DNA from: DATFDN01 sp963756495
GTDB taxonomy: Bacteria; Pseudomonadota; Alphaproteobacteria; Acetobacterales; Acetobacteraceae
Length of the DNA stretch: 64,000 nucleotides
Direction: 5' to 3'
Assembly: GCA_963756495.1 (NCBI GenBank)
Contig: CAVWNS010000002.1
Location: 1 to 64,000, forward strand
The notes below the pieces were generated by a model. That model did no database searches. It saw only the letters and a program-made list of their open reading frames with translations, and was not told the DNA's origin. Position numbers and translations under genes: made by a program. Within the stretch, counting starts at the first letter, position 1, and every line of letters starts with the position of its first letter. Shown in pieces: positions 17,314 through 26,891 of this stretch.

Positions 17314-17775
17314 TCAGGGCTTCGGCGCGGGGGCGGGTGGTTGGATTAACGCCCGGAAAGGCCTCTCCTCGACGATGTGCAGTTCGTAAGTTTGTCCCCC
17401 GTATATCTGGACATCCATAAAGATATTGCGGTTGTTCCGAGTGAATCGGCCGGCAATACCGTGGCGGGCGGTCTCATCGTACATCAGCACCTCCCCGCCG
17501 ATTGCTTCTATAACACCCTTGTAGCTTCGATTAATCTCCAAGTTACTGGCAGGAGGTTCCGAACCGTCGGGCGCATAGTCAATATCTATTATGCGACCTT
17601 CGATAGTCATGTTATGACCGGGAAGCTGAAGAACGTATTGGTCGAACCGTACCTCCTTGTATCCCGTAATTTTGTAGCCTTCAATTTTTCCAATTGGCGA
17701 ATAATCATGTGCTTCTTGGCTCGCCGTCGGTCGGGTCGGTGCCAATGCCAAACCGGCGACGATGCGGTAGGACAC
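17314..17775 (-). CDS. Exported protein resembling the N-terminal domain of OmpA-linked proteins
   Basis: The product of about 153 residues has a short signal-like start (SYRIVAGLALAPTRPTAS), then IEGYKITGYKEVRFDQYVLQ, TIEGRIIDIDYAPDG, a helix with YKGVIEAIGGEVLMYDE, and strands FMDVQIYGGQTYELHIVEER. This order (strand, GRI-type strand, KxxGGEVLxx, YxLxIVEE) matches the domain found in front of OmpA domains and in related stand-alone envelope proteins. No OmpA peptidoglycan-binding domain follows; it ends in a Pro-rich tail. The GTG at 17775 is chosen because GAAAGGAA precedes it; a TTG at 17799 is the alternative. It converges with the membrane protein gene. Confidence 0.5.
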   Translation of the reverse strand: MSYRIVAGLALAPTRPTASQEAHDYSPIGKIEGYKITGYKEVRFDQYVLQLPGHNMTIEGRIIDIDYAPDGSEPPASNLEINRSYKGVIEAIGGEVLMYDETARHGIAGRFTRNNRNIFMDVQIYGGQTYELHIVEERPFRALIQPPAPAPKP

Positions 17776-17897
17776 AGCAACGTTCCTTTCAGCACACAAG
17801 CACGACGTTATACGGTTTAGATAGCGCTGTCACGGTTGCCGCGCTCGGCGTAATCTATCCCGGTTACACGCCCGCCAAACCTCGCGACTAATCAAGG

Positions 17898-19565
17898 CTA
17901 CCTGCCCGCGATAGGGTTCAGCACAAACTTGCGGATCTCTCCCGCCAGAAGCGCTGGCCATTCGTTGTGAATCGAATGACCGCTGTTCTCGACGACGCTC
18001 ATCTCGCCCGGTGTATTGCGCATCTTGCCTGTGATGGCGACGGTCGCGGAGCAGATATCTGCCCATGCGTAGTTGTCCCGTCGGCCCGCGAGGATGCGCA
18101 TGTTGGCTGTGTCAAGCAGGTACCGGGGCTGTTTTGTGATCTGATCCGTATCCAAGTGGCTGTAGATCAGTTGCTCATAATTCAGGCGCCACACCCATCG
18201 CCTGAAGGCCGCATTATAGATTTCCTGACGATCCCGGCGTCCGTTCGCGAGGTATCCTTCAGGCATGGCCAGTCGGGCCGGTACCACATGTTGCCCACCG
18301 GAGGGTCGGGCGGAATGCTTTGGTCGAAAACCTCATTGAAGTAGTCATGACGTGAACCAGATTGTTCTACAGCAGTCATTCTGCCCTTGAGCGTATTATT
18401 GGCCAGCCCTTTAAAGACGTCCCCATGGAACGAGTTCCACACCGAGGCCGGCGACCATGCGACGATGCTTCTGGTCCAGGGGTGAGCCGCGACATTACGG
18501 CCAAGCCGCAACCCCATGCTTCCACCAAGGCTGCCGCCGAGAACCGCCACGATCCGGTTCTTGATGTTCCCCATCTGCTCGTCCAGCGCGCCGATGAAGC
18601 CTATGATGCTTTGCTCGTAGAAGTCCAAAATCGGGAACTCGTTCGGGTAATTTGATTTGTCGGACGGCGCGATATCGGTGTGCTCGAGCATTGTTGAGTA
18701 ACCGGAGGTCGGCAGGTCGAAGGCTATCAAGGTCAGGCCGACGCCGGCGGAGTGCGCCTCGGCGAGCAGTGGCGGGACAAGATCCATTGCCTCCTCGAGA
18801 CGGGAACTGTCACCGTGGATGTAGATGACGATTTTGTCACCGGGTGGGACAGCAGGTTTGCTGTCGGGCAGGACGTAATCAGATCCCACGGCCATGACCG
18901 CATGCCCAGTGCTCGGTTTTGGGTCGCCAAAATGTGTCAGCAGCGAAGCAATCGTGTATCGCAAGTCGAGCTGATGGGCGCCGACGGAGAAGTGGATGTC
19001 GTACCTGAGGAAATGGGGACCTGTTAACGTTGACAGGGCGGTGCGGTGGATCGTCCTCCCCTGAAACCGCGATCCATGGCGCCTTCAACCACGCATTGTA
19101 CGAGTTCGCGTCATTGGCCGTAAGCAACCGCGCAGTCTCGTATGCCGTATTGAGAGCACGGACCGCGTTCACTTCGAGGGCGTTGGCGGACAGCCCGGCG
19201 AGCGCCTTTGCCCACGGGTTGCCAACCGCTGGGACCGGGACTTTCGCGACAGCCGAGATAACGGAAATCAGATCGGAAACGCCGGGATGCCATTGCTTGA
19301 ATTTGGTGAATGCCGCCCTCCCCGTGACTGCCAGCTGCGCCGCTGCCTGCACCATGTCCGGAGTGTCTCCGAGCGAAGTGCCGAGCGTGGCAGTGGTCAG
19401 GATCAACTGCGGATCGCGCATCGCGGCCACCCGCCGGAGATAATCGTTAACGCGTCCCTCCGATGCTTTGTCGGGCGGCGGGAGGAATTGCTGGGGTACC
19501 GGCACATACCGGCCTGCACCTGAGCACGCCTCTGGATGTGGCTGAATGGGGTCGGTTATTTTCAT
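17898..19565 (-). CDS. Large alpha/beta hydrolase, two frameshifts
   Basis: Three overlapping frames make one protein of about 555 residues. The ATG at 19565 has GGAAGGAA upstream. The first 190 residues (DPIQPHPEACSGAGRYVPVP, then helical LRRVAAMRDPQLILTTATLG) have no domain I recognise. After a break near 19018 the frame continues FLRYDIHFSVGAHQLDLRYT, then the hydrolase core: KIVIYIHGDSSRLEEAMDLV, a nucleophile elbow VLGGSLGGSMG and, after a second break near 18265, a catalytic His in ENSGHSIHNEWP. One extra and one missing base restore a single frame of 556 codons. Either the sequence has errors or this is a decayed gene in the accessory block; the even balance favours errors. Confidence 0.65.
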
Positions 19566-19681
19566 CGGCCGTTCCTTCCGAGCATGATGCAACTGCACAG
19601 TGGCTGATTCTGATGCGTCCACTGGTCAGGCAGTCGCCATGACGCCAACTCGGGGGTGATCCCCCGAAACCCACCCCCTCG

Positions 19682-21679
19682 TCACCCGACCGTCAACCGG
19701 TCCACCGAGGACACGACCTGCGCCTCCTGTCCCGGAATCATGGACGCCTGGCCACGCCGGCTGGCCCGGTACTCCTCAGGCACGAAATGCTGCGTCAGTC
19801 TCCAGTAATCGAGCAGACGCCAGGGCGAGGTCACGGTGACGCGGTTGTGCCGGTTCTTGTACCAGCTCGTCACGCCGGGATGCGCCCACACCATGTTGCG
19901 GCACTTCTCGTCCACCAGCTGGTTGTAGCCGTCATGGACATCGGCGCGGACTTCGAGCGTCGCGTAGCCGTTCTCGATCATCTCCCGCAGCGCCTGCATG
20001 ATGTAGCGGACCTGGCATTCCGTGTGGAAGATGATGCTGCCGCCATGCGCGAGATTGGTGTTCGGGCCGTAGGTCAGGAACAGGTTCGGGAATCCGGGAA
20101 CCGTGATGCCGAGATAGGCGCGTGGGTCGTCGTCGCCCCAGACACCCCGGATGGTCCGCCCGCCGCGCCCCTTGATCTCCATCGGCCAAAGCATCTTGGA
20201 GGCCTGAAAGCCGGTCGCCAGGATGATCACGTCCGCCGGGTGGACCGTGCCGTCCCCCATGACGATCGCGTCCTCGGTGACCCGTGCGATCGAGCCCGTC
20301 ACCAGCTCGACATTGGGCCGCTTGAGCATCCTGTACCAGTGATTGTCGCGCAGCATGCGCTTGCCGTACGGCGGATAGCCGGGGATCACCTTCGCCAGCA
20401 GGTCGGTGTCGTCGTCGAGTTCCTTGCGGACATACGCGATGATCAGCTCGCGCATCTTGTGGTTGGCCTCGTTCAGCGAGATGTCCGGCATGGGCCAGTC
20501 CGGGTCCATTTGCAGCGAGGCATGGAATCCGTCGGACCCGGCCCGGAAGAGCTGGAAGCGAAGCCAGTTCGCGAAGTAGGGCAGGTTCTCGAGCGCCCAC
20601 AGATTCCCCTGGCTGACCGGCTTGTGGTAGTTCGGGTTGTTCATCAGCCAATGCGGCGTGCGCTGGAACACGATCAGACGCGCGACGTCCGGAGCGATCG
20701 AGGGGCCGGCCTGCACCGCGCTCGCACCCGTGCCGATCATGGCGACGCGCTTGCCCGTCAGGTCGACCGTGCGGTCCCAGCGGGCGGTATGGAAGACCGG
20801 GCCGCGAAACAGCTTCAGCCCGGCGATCGACGGGACGGCAGGCCGGTTGAGCTGCCCGACCGCGCTGATGACCGCGTTGCAGCGTGTCGTCCCGACGCTG
20901 CCGTCGCGCTTGCGGAACGTGATGCACCAAACGGAGTCGGCTTCGTCGAACGTGGCGGCGGTGACCTCCACGCCAGGGCGGACATGGCGGAGCACGTCAT
21001 GCTTCGTGGCGGTCGCGTTGATGTAGGCCAGGATCTCGTCGCGATGGGAAAAGTGGCGCGACCACGCGTTGTTGGGATTGAAGGAGTAGGAATAGAAGTG
21101 GTTCGGCGTATCGACGGCACAGCCGGGATAGACATTCTCCAGCCAGGTGCCGCCGACGGCGTCGTTCTTGTCCAGGATTTCGAAGGGAATCCCAAGCTCC
21201 TTCAGCCGGATGGCGGCGCAGAGGCCGGAGAACCCCGCGCCGATCACCACGACCTTGAAGTCCCGGACACGAAGCCGCGCGGGATCGCGTTGCCAGTGCA
21301 CGGACCGCGTATCCTCGTCGGCGAGGCGCGTCTCTTCCACCAGGAGCGGGATGTACTCCTCGGGCACCATCTGGCCCACGCCGGCGCTCATCATCTTCTG
21401 CAACACGTCGAAGGGAATGCGCCGGGGCGGCTCGCGACCGCTGGCGGCATAGTCCTTCAGCGCGTCCACAAGACGATCGCGCACCGTCTGCTTCAGGACT
21501 TCGGGGACGGATTCCAGGAAGCTCCAGGCCCCGTGGATGTGCCGGCCCACGTCGTCGAGGATGTCGAGGTCCCCGGTCAGCTGCACCAGGACCATCAGCA
21601 TCGGAGCGATGTCGGCATCGGCCAGCGCTGCCCGCAGGGCCGCTTCGTCACGGACCGCTCGCTCGAACATGGTGTCCAT
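19682..21679 (-). CDS. Flavin-binding monooxygenase, Baeyer-Villiger type
   Basis: The 665-residue enzyme should insert oxygen next to a ketone using FAD and NADPH. An N-terminal extension of about 140 residues precedes the FAD motif VVVIGAGFSGLCAAIRL (144-160). The Baeyer-Villiger fingerprint FxGxxxHxxxW is present as FRGPVFHTARW. The NADPH motif follows as MIGTGASAVQAG, then a late ATGFQASKMLWP segment typical of the family. Enzymes with such an N-terminal extension act on bulky cyclic or steroidal ketones in known cases; the substrate here is not known. It is divergent from the tartrate dehydrogenase gene across 174 bases. Confidence 0.88.
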   Translation of the reverse strand: MDTMFERAVRDEAALRAALADADIAPMLMVLVQLTGDLDILDDVGRHIHGAWSFLESVPEVLKQTVRDRLVDALKDYAASGREPPRRIPFDVLQKMMSAGVGQMVPEEYIPLLVEETRLADEDTRSVHWQRDPARLRVRDFKVVVIGAGFSGLCAAIRLKELGIPFEILDKNDAVGGTWLENVYPGCAVDTPNHFYSYSFNPNNAWSRHFSHRDEILAYINATATKHDVLRHVRPGVEVTAATFDEADSVWCITFRKRDGSVGTTRCNAVISAVGQLNRPAVPSIAGLKLFRGPVFHTARWDRTVDLTGKRVAMIGTGASAVQAGPSIAPDVARLIVFQRTPHWLMNNPNYHKPVSQGNLWALENLPYFANWLRFQLFRAGSDGFHASLQMDPDWPMPDISLNEANHKMRELIIAYVRKELDDDTDLLAKVIPGYPPYGKRMLRDNHWYRMLKRPNVELVTGSIARVTEDAIVMGDGTVHPADVIILATGFQASKMLWPMEIKGRGGRTIRGVWGDDDPRAYLGITVPGFPNLFLTYGPNTNLAHGGSIIFHTECQVRYIMQALREMIENGYATLEVRADVHDGYNQLVDEKCRNMVWAHPGVTSWYKNRHNRVTVTSPWRLLDYWRLTQHFVPEEYRASRRGQASMIPGQEAQVVSSVDRLTVG

Positions 21680-21853
21680 CCGTCCGCCCCTTCTCCTCGC
21701 GCATGCCGCGCGTTCCCGCTGCTGGCCTCGGCCGGCCAGCTAGCGTCACCGCGGGCGCGGCATTGTCAACGCGCGCGGGCGAACTGCGGCGCTCGCCACT
21801 GGCCTTCATCGGCGGGACGGAGTACCCCGGCCCAATCCGTCAGGAGCTTGACC

Positions 21854-22927
21854 ATGCGCGCGCATCGCATCGCCGCCATTCCCGCCGACGGCATCGGCCC
21901 CGAGGTCATCAGCGCCGGGTTGGAGGTGCTGGACGCCGTCGCCGCGCGCGACGGGGGATTCAGCCTGACCGTGGACCACTACGCCTGGGGGTCGGAGTGG
22001 TACCGCAAGCATGGCGTGCTGATGCCCCCCGACGGGCTCGCCTGGTTGCGCACGGCGGATGCGATCTACTTCGGCGCCGTGGGCGACCCCGACCTGCCCG
22101 ACCACGTGACGCTATGGGGCCTGCGCCTGCCGATCTGCCAGGGCTTCGACCAGTACGCGAACGTGCGGCCCACCCGCATCCTGCCCGGCGTCACCTCGCC
22201 GTTGCGCGACGTCGGGCCGGGCGACCTCGACTGGGTGATCGTGCGCGAGAACAGCGAGGGCGAGTACGCCGGGCATGGCGGGCGCGCCCATCGCGGGCTG
22301 CCCGAAGAGGTCGCGACCGAGACCGCCATCTTCACCCGAAGGGGGGTGGAGCGGATCATGCGGTACGCGTTCGACATCGCGCGCGGGCGTCCGCGCCGTC
22401 ACCTGACCGTGGTGACGAAATCCAACGCGCAGCGGCACGGGATGGTGTTCTGGGACGAGATCGCGTCGCTGGTCTCGCACGACTACCCCGATGTCACGTG
22501 GGACAAGGAGCTGGTGGACGCGATGACCACGCGGATGGTCCGCCGACCACGCTCGATCGACACGGTGGTGGCGACCAACCTGCACGCCGATATCCTGTCC
22601 GACCTCGCCGCCGCGCTGGCGGGTTCGCTCGGCATCGCGCCCACCGGCAACATCGACCCCGAGCGGCGCAGCCCGTCGATGTTCGAGCCGATTTACGGCT
22701 CGGCCTTCGACATCATGGGCAAGGGGATCGCCAACCCGGTGGCGAGCTTCTGGACCGGGGCGATGATGCTGGAGCATCTGGGCGAGGCCCCGGCGGCGGC
22801 GCTGCTGATGCGCGCGGTCGAACAGGTCTGCGCGGCGGGGATCACGACGCCGGATCTCGGCGGCACATCGAGCACGCAGGAGGTGACGCGCGCGGTGTGC
22901 GATGCGGTGCGTGGCATGAACCGCTGA
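21854..22927 (+). CDS. Tartrate dehydrogenase / decarboxylase
   Basis: A 357-residue member of the isocitrate/isopropylmalate dehydrogenase family. The start at 21854 follows CAGGAGCTTGACC. Family motifs are GDGIGPEV near the N-terminus, the tartrate-type segments DHYAWGSEWYRKHG and FGAVGDPDLPDHVTLWGLRL, the substrate loop LPICQGFDQYANVRPTR, ENSEGEY, and the NAD-binding end EPIYGSAFDIMGKGIANP. It acts on tartrate, D-malate or related 2-hydroxy acids with NAD and Mn/Mg; closely related enzymes differ in which they prefer, so I give no symbol. It ends in a DLGGTSSTQEVTRAV segment. Confidence 0.88.
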   Translation: MRAHRIAAIPADGIGPEVISAGLEVLDAVAARDGGFSLTVDHYAWGSEWYRKHGVLMPPDGLAWLRTADAIYFGAVGDPDLPDHVTLWGLRLPICQGFDQYANVRPTRILPGVTSPLRDVGPGDLDWVIVRENSEGEYAGHGGRAHRGLPEEVATETAIFTRRGVERIMRYAFDIARGRPRRHLTVVTKSNAQRHGMVFWDEIASLVSHDYPDVTWDKELVDAMTTRMVRRPRSIDTVVATNLHADILSDLAAALAGSLGIAPTGNIDPERRSPSMFEPIYGSAFDIMGKGIANPVASFWTGAMMLEHLGEAPAAALLMRAVEQVCAAGITTPDLGGTSSTQEVTRAVCDAVRGMNR

Positions 22928-23042
22928 CCGCTCGCGCGGCCTGCCGATGCGGACCACGCTGCCCTGAAAACGTCACCGGCCGATCCAATTGCCGCCGCTG
23001 CCGTGCCCGAGCCTTCGATGGTCGGATCGGAGGGAGCGCAAG

Positions 23043-23300
23043 ATGACGATGCCGCCCATCGCCCACGTTATCGCCCGCGAACAGTTCCGGGTATTCGACG
23101 GCATCGGCGACCGGATCGCCATGACCGGGGAGGCCCGCCGCCGCGTCCTGCTGCTGTCGCCGCAGGAATGGTCGGCCTGGTCGCGCGTCCCGCATGGCGG
23201 CCCGCTGCCCGCGCAACCGGACCTGCCGCTCATGCTGCGACGTCTGGGCGCGGCGACCTACCGGCTGGCGGTCGTGGCGGAACGCCGGGGCGTGGTCTAG
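23043..23300 (+). CDS. Small protein, unknown function
   Basis: An 85-residue soluble basic protein with a clear ribosome-binding site (GGAGGGAGCGCAAG) before the ATG at 23043. It reads HVIAREQFRVFDGIGDRIAM, then a helical EARRRVLLLSPQEWSAWSRV and a second half with PLMLRRLGAATYRLAVVAER. No domain is recognised. It follows the tartrate dehydrogenase gene by 115 bases on the same strand and converges with the binding-protein gene. The codon pattern fits a real gene. Confidence 0.55.
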   Translation: MTMPPIAHVIAREQFRVFDGIGDRIAMTGEARRRVLLLSPQEWSAWSRVPHGGPLPAQPDLPLMLRRLGAATYRLAVVAERRGVV

Positions 23301-23328
23301 ATCATGTCCACTCCAGCGGGCTTGCTCT

Positions 23329-24909
23329 CTATTTCATCTGGATGAAGCGATACAGGAAGTCGTTGTCGGCCATCTGCACGACGTCGACCGACTTCTTCGC
23401 GGCCCAGACGATCACCTGCTGGTGCAGCGGAATCGAGGCGACGTCGTTCTGCACGATCTCGGCAGCCGCATCGATCAGGCCGTCGCGTTTCTCCATGTCC
23501 GGCTCCACGCCGATTTGATCGATCAGCGCGTCAAGCTTGGGGTTGGAATAGCCGCCGTTGTTCACCTCGCCGCGCTTGCCGTTGCGTGTGCCGAACAGGG
23601 TATAGAGCACGTTGTTCGCGTCGTAGGTCGCTGGCGTCCAACCCAGCAGGTAGAAGTCGGTGTCGTATTTCGGCGATCCGGTTTTGGCGAAGTATTTCGA
23701 CTTGGTCTGGGCGTTGAGATCGATCTTCACGCCGATCCGGGCGAGCATGGACGTGATCGCCGTGCAGATCTGCTCGTCCATCACGTAGCGGTCGTTCGGG
23801 CAGTCGAAGCCGACCCTGAAGCCGTTCGGATATCCCGCGTCGGCCAGCAGCTTCTTCGCCTGGGCCGGATCGAGCTTCGGACGGACATCGAGCTTGGCGT
23901 TGTAACCGTTCACGCCGGGCCCCCACATCATGTAGCTGGGATGCGCAAGCCCCAGCATCACGCGCTTGGCGATCGCATCCTCGTCGATCGCCAGCACGAA
24001 GGCCTTGCGCACGCGCACGTCCTTGAACGGGTTCTTGCCCTTGACGTTGCTGGTCGGCAGCTCGTCACGCGACTGATCGAGCCCAAGGAAGATGGTGCGC
24101 AGCTCCGGATGCTCGATCAGCTTGAGGTCCGGCGAGGCCTCGATGCGCCGCATGTCCTGCGGCGGGACCGAATAGATCATGTCCTCCTCGCCCGACAGCA
24201 GCGAGGCGACCCGGGTCGAGGCGCTGCCGATCACGTCGAATTCGACCTGGTCGGCGTTGCTGGTGTTCTTGTCCCACCAGGTCGGGTTCTTCTCCACCAC
24301 CGTCTTGCGGTCGGGCTCGCGCGAGACGAGGCGATACGGCCCGGTGCCCATCGCGTTATGGACCGCGTAATTGTCCTCGGTGCCGCCGATCACCACCGGC
24401 TCGGTCGCGTGATGCTGCTCGCACCACGCCTTGCTCATGATGAGGAAGTTGGTCTGCTCCTGCGGAAAGATCGGATCGGGATTGTACGTCTCGAAATCGA
24501 CCGTCATGTCGTCGATCTTGCGCGCTTCCTTCACCATGCTCATCGGCGCTCGCATCAGTGAGGTTGGGGTTAGGATGCGGTGCAGCGAGAAGACCACGTC
24601 ATCGGCGGTGAACGGCGTGCCGTCCTGCCACTTCACGTTCGGACGCAGATGGAACCGCCACACGGTCGGGCTGGTGTGCTCCCACGACACGGCCAGCGAG
24701 GGCTCCAGGTTCAGGTTGCGGTCGCGCCGGATCAGCGGCTCGAAGATATTCGCCAGGAACGAGAGCTGCACCGTCTCCTGTCGCGTGTCGGGGTCCATCG
24801 CCCCCACGTCGCCGTCGTTGGCCCACCGGAAAGTTTTTGCCCCCGCGGGATGCAGGCCGACGGCAGCGCTCAGCAGAAGGCCGAGCGCGGCGATGCGCGG
24901 TATCCTCAT
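23329..24909 (-). CDS. ABC transporter substrate-binding protein, family 5 (peptide type)
   Basis: A 526-residue periplasmic binding protein with a signal peptide (RIPRIAALGLLLSAAVGLHP then AGA). Family-5 features are FRWANDGDVGAMDPDTRQET, the LEPSLAVSWEHTSPTVWRFH region, VKWQDGTPFTADDVVFSLHR, and the C-terminal VASIPLHQQVIVWAAKKSVD. It is complete and unbroken, unlike the one at 613. No permease genes adjoin, so the transporter partners are elsewhere or lost. Family members carry peptides, nickel, opines or sugars; the ligand cannot be told. Confidence 0.9.
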   Translation of the reverse strand: MRIPRIAALGLLLSAAVGLHPAGAKTFRWANDGDVGAMDPDTRQETVQLSFLANIFEPLIRRDRNLNLEPSLAVSWEHTSPTVWRFHLRPNVKWQDGTPFTADDVVFSLHRILTPTSLMRAPMSMVKEARKIDDMTVDFETYNPDPIFPQEQTNFLIMSKAWCEQHHATEPVVIGGTEDNYAVHNAMGTGPYRLVSREPDRKTVVEKNPTWWDKNTSNADQVEFDVIGSASTRVASLLSGEEDMIYSVPPQDMRRIEASPDLKLIEHPELRTIFLGLDQSRDELPTSNVKGKNPFKDVRVRKAFVLAIDEDAIAKRVMLGLAHPSYMMWGPGVNGYNAKLDVRPKLDPAQAKKLLADAGYPNGFRVGFDCPNDRYVMDEQICTAITSMLARIGVKIDLNAQTKSKYFAKTGSPKYDTDFYLLGWTPATYDANNVLYTLFGTRNGKRGEVNNGGYSNPKLDALIDQIGVEPDMEKRDGLIDAAAEIVQNDVASIPLHQQVIVWAAKKSVDVVQMADNDFLYRFIQMK

Positions 24910-24998
24910 TGTCCCGTCTCTCCGGTCTTTGGAGTTTGAGTCGTGAGGTTTCCACAGAACCGCCTTGATTGCCAGCCCGAACCCGTCCGTCCACCCGG

Positions 24999-25772
24999 AT
25001 GAACCTGCGCCTCCTGCTCACCCAGGCGATCATCCCGCCGGTCAGTCTGCTCTATGTCGCCCTCGCCGGGATCGCGCTGGCCGGGCGCCGACCCGGGCGC
25101 AGGCGCGGCGGGCTGGTCCTGGGGACGCTCGCCCTGGTCGTCGTCCTGGTGCTGGGGATGCCGGTGACCGGCCAAGCCTTGCTGGTCTCCCTGGAGGGCG
25201 ACTTGCCGCGCAGCCCGCCGCCCGACGCGCCACCGCAGGCCATCGTCATCCTCAGCGCCGAGGTCGACCGCACGCCCGACGGGTTGGAGCCTGGGCCGCT
25301 CACGTTGCAGCGGCTGCTCGCCGGCGCCCGGCTGTGGCAGCGCACGCACCTGCCCGTGCTGGTCTCGGGCGGAGCTCTGCGACCGGGCGAGAGCCCGGTC
25401 GCCGCGGTGATGGCCCGGTCGCTGGAGCAGGATTTCCACGTGCCCGTGCGCTGGACCGAACAGCGATCCGAGACGACCTGGCAGAACGCCTCCGGCAGCG
25501 CCGCGATCCTGCTGCCCGAGGCCATACGCTCGGTCTATCTCGTCACCCATGCCTGGCACGAGAAGCGCGCCGTGCTGGCATTCCGGCATTTCGGCATGGT
25601 GCCCACGGTGGTCTCGGTGCCGCCCGACCTGGTCGTGGGGGGCTGGCTGCCGTCGATCGCGGGTTGGTCGCGCAGCTACCATGCCCTGCACGAGTGGGCC
25701 GGGCTGATCGCCTATTCCCTGCGGGCCTGGCGCGCGGGACCGGCGTCCGCGCCGTCGAACAGCGCCGCGTAG
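24999..25772 (+). CDS. YdcF-family (DUF218) membrane protein
   Basis: The 257-residue protein has two N-terminal membrane helices (ITPP-like VSLLYVALAGIALAG and GTLALVVVLVLGMPVTG), then a DUF218 domain: AIVILSAEVDRTPDG, LQRLLAGARLWQRTHLPVLV, SGGALRPGESPVAAVMARSL, and a conserved histidine segment VTHAWHEKRAVLAFRH. Family members include SanA and ElyC/YcbC and are linked to envelope or peptidoglycan precursor homeostasis. Beside the exopolysaccharide locus a lipid-carrier role is possible but is inference. Its 3' end overlaps the glycosyltransferase gene on the other strand by about 61 bases. Confidence 0.8.
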   Translation: MNLRLLLTQAIIPPVSLLYVALAGIALAGRRPGRRRGGLVLGTLALVVVLVLGMPVTGQALLVSLEGDLPRSPPPDAPPQAIVILSAEVDRTPDGLEPGPLTLQRLLAGARLWQRTHLPVLVSGGALRPGESPVAAVMARSLEQDFHVPVRWTEQRSETTWQNASGSAAILLPEAIRSVYLVTHAWHEKRAVLAFRHFGMVPTVVSVPPDLVVGGWLPSIAGWSRSYHALHEWAGLIAYSLRAWRAGPASAPSNSAA

Positions 25773-26845
25773 GCCGCGAACATCGCCTCCTGATCGTAGT
25801 CGCGCATCGCCTTGACGCGGTTCGCCGCGCCGAGGCGGCGGCGCAGGCCGTGGTCGGCGGTCAGTGCGCCGAGCGAGACCGCGAGCGCGGCCGCATCCCT
25901 GCGGGCCGATGAACGGGCGGTTCTCGGCCGTCAGCATGAGCCGCACATCGCCTACATCGGTCGCGGCGACCGGCAGCCCGGCCGCCATCGCCTCGATCAC
26001 CGACAGCGGCATCTGCTCGGTGTCCGACGACAGCGCGAATACGTCGAAGCAGGCGTAGAGCGGGGCCGGGTCGCTGAGATGGCCGGTGAAATGGACGCGT
26101 TCGGCGATGCCCAACTCGCCCGCCAGCCGCGCGAGCCGCGGCCGCTCCGGCCCGTCCCCGGCGATCACCAGCCGCGCCGGGCCGGCCGCCGCCACAGGGC
26201 GGAAGGCGTGCAGCAGGCGATCCAGCGCCTTCTCCGGCCGCAGCGCCGCGACCGTGCCGATCACCGGCCCCCCGCCCGCGAAGCGGTGGGCGCCGGTCGG
26301 GTCCCGCGCGCCGCCGAAACGGGTGAGGTCGATGCCGTTCGGGATGTAGCGCAGCCGCCAGCGCGGCAGGCGCCAGGTCTCGACCGCGATGCGCTCCAGC
26401 GTGCGCGAGGGCAGCACGACCGTGCTGCCGCGCAGGACCAGGCGCCGGGTCAGCACGCGGCGGGGAAGCTGGCATTCGCGCTCCTCCGGCCCGAACCCGT
26501 CCTCGATGTGAATGTGGCGCGCGAGCCCGGCAGGTTCGCGATCGCCCACTCGATGGAGCCCCAGTTGTGCGTCACCAGCACATCCGGCCGGAGCGCGCAC
26601 AGCGCCCGGCGGAACGCGGGCAGGTTGCCCAGCGTGGCACCGCGGCGCACCGGCACCACCGGGAACGCGACATCCAGGCCCGCGTCGAGGCGCTCGCAGG
26701 CGGCGGTCGCGCCGTCCATCGCGACGAGGATGTGCCGGTAGCGGCGCGCGAAGCGGTTCGCGACGGCGGTAAAGCGGATCTGCGCTCCGCCCACGCCGAA
26801 GCTGGTGAACACGCTGAGCAGCGTGCGTGGGCGTCGATCGATCAC
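25712..26845 (-). CDS. Glycosyltransferase family 4 (two frameshifts)
   Basis: A GT-B fold enzyme of about 377 residues that would add a sugar in exopolysaccharide synthesis. The start is a GTG at 26845 with weak support. The N-terminal half reads TLLSVFTSFGVGGAQIRFTA. After a break near 26512 it continues IHIEDGFGPEERECQLPRRV, then the acceptor-domain joint LRYIPNGIDLTRFGG, GTVAALRPEKALDRLLHAFR and the nucleotide-sugar site FALSSDTEQMPLSVIEAMAA. After a second break near 25897 it ends DAAALAVSLGALTADHGLRR with a stop at 25712. One missing and one extra base restore 378 codons. It lies 46 bases beyond the xrtA stop on the same strand, so I place it in that operon. Confidence 0.78.
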
Positions 26846-26891
26846 CCGGCACGCACCTGGAAAGCGGCCGCGCGTTTGCAGGCAGGCCGTA

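Noticed and set aside
19787..22927. A 1046-codon plus-strand frame over the monooxygenase and tartrate dehydrogenase
   Set aside because: The first two-thirds are the complement of the Baeyer-Villiger gene; only the part from 21854 has a family match and a ribosome-binding site.
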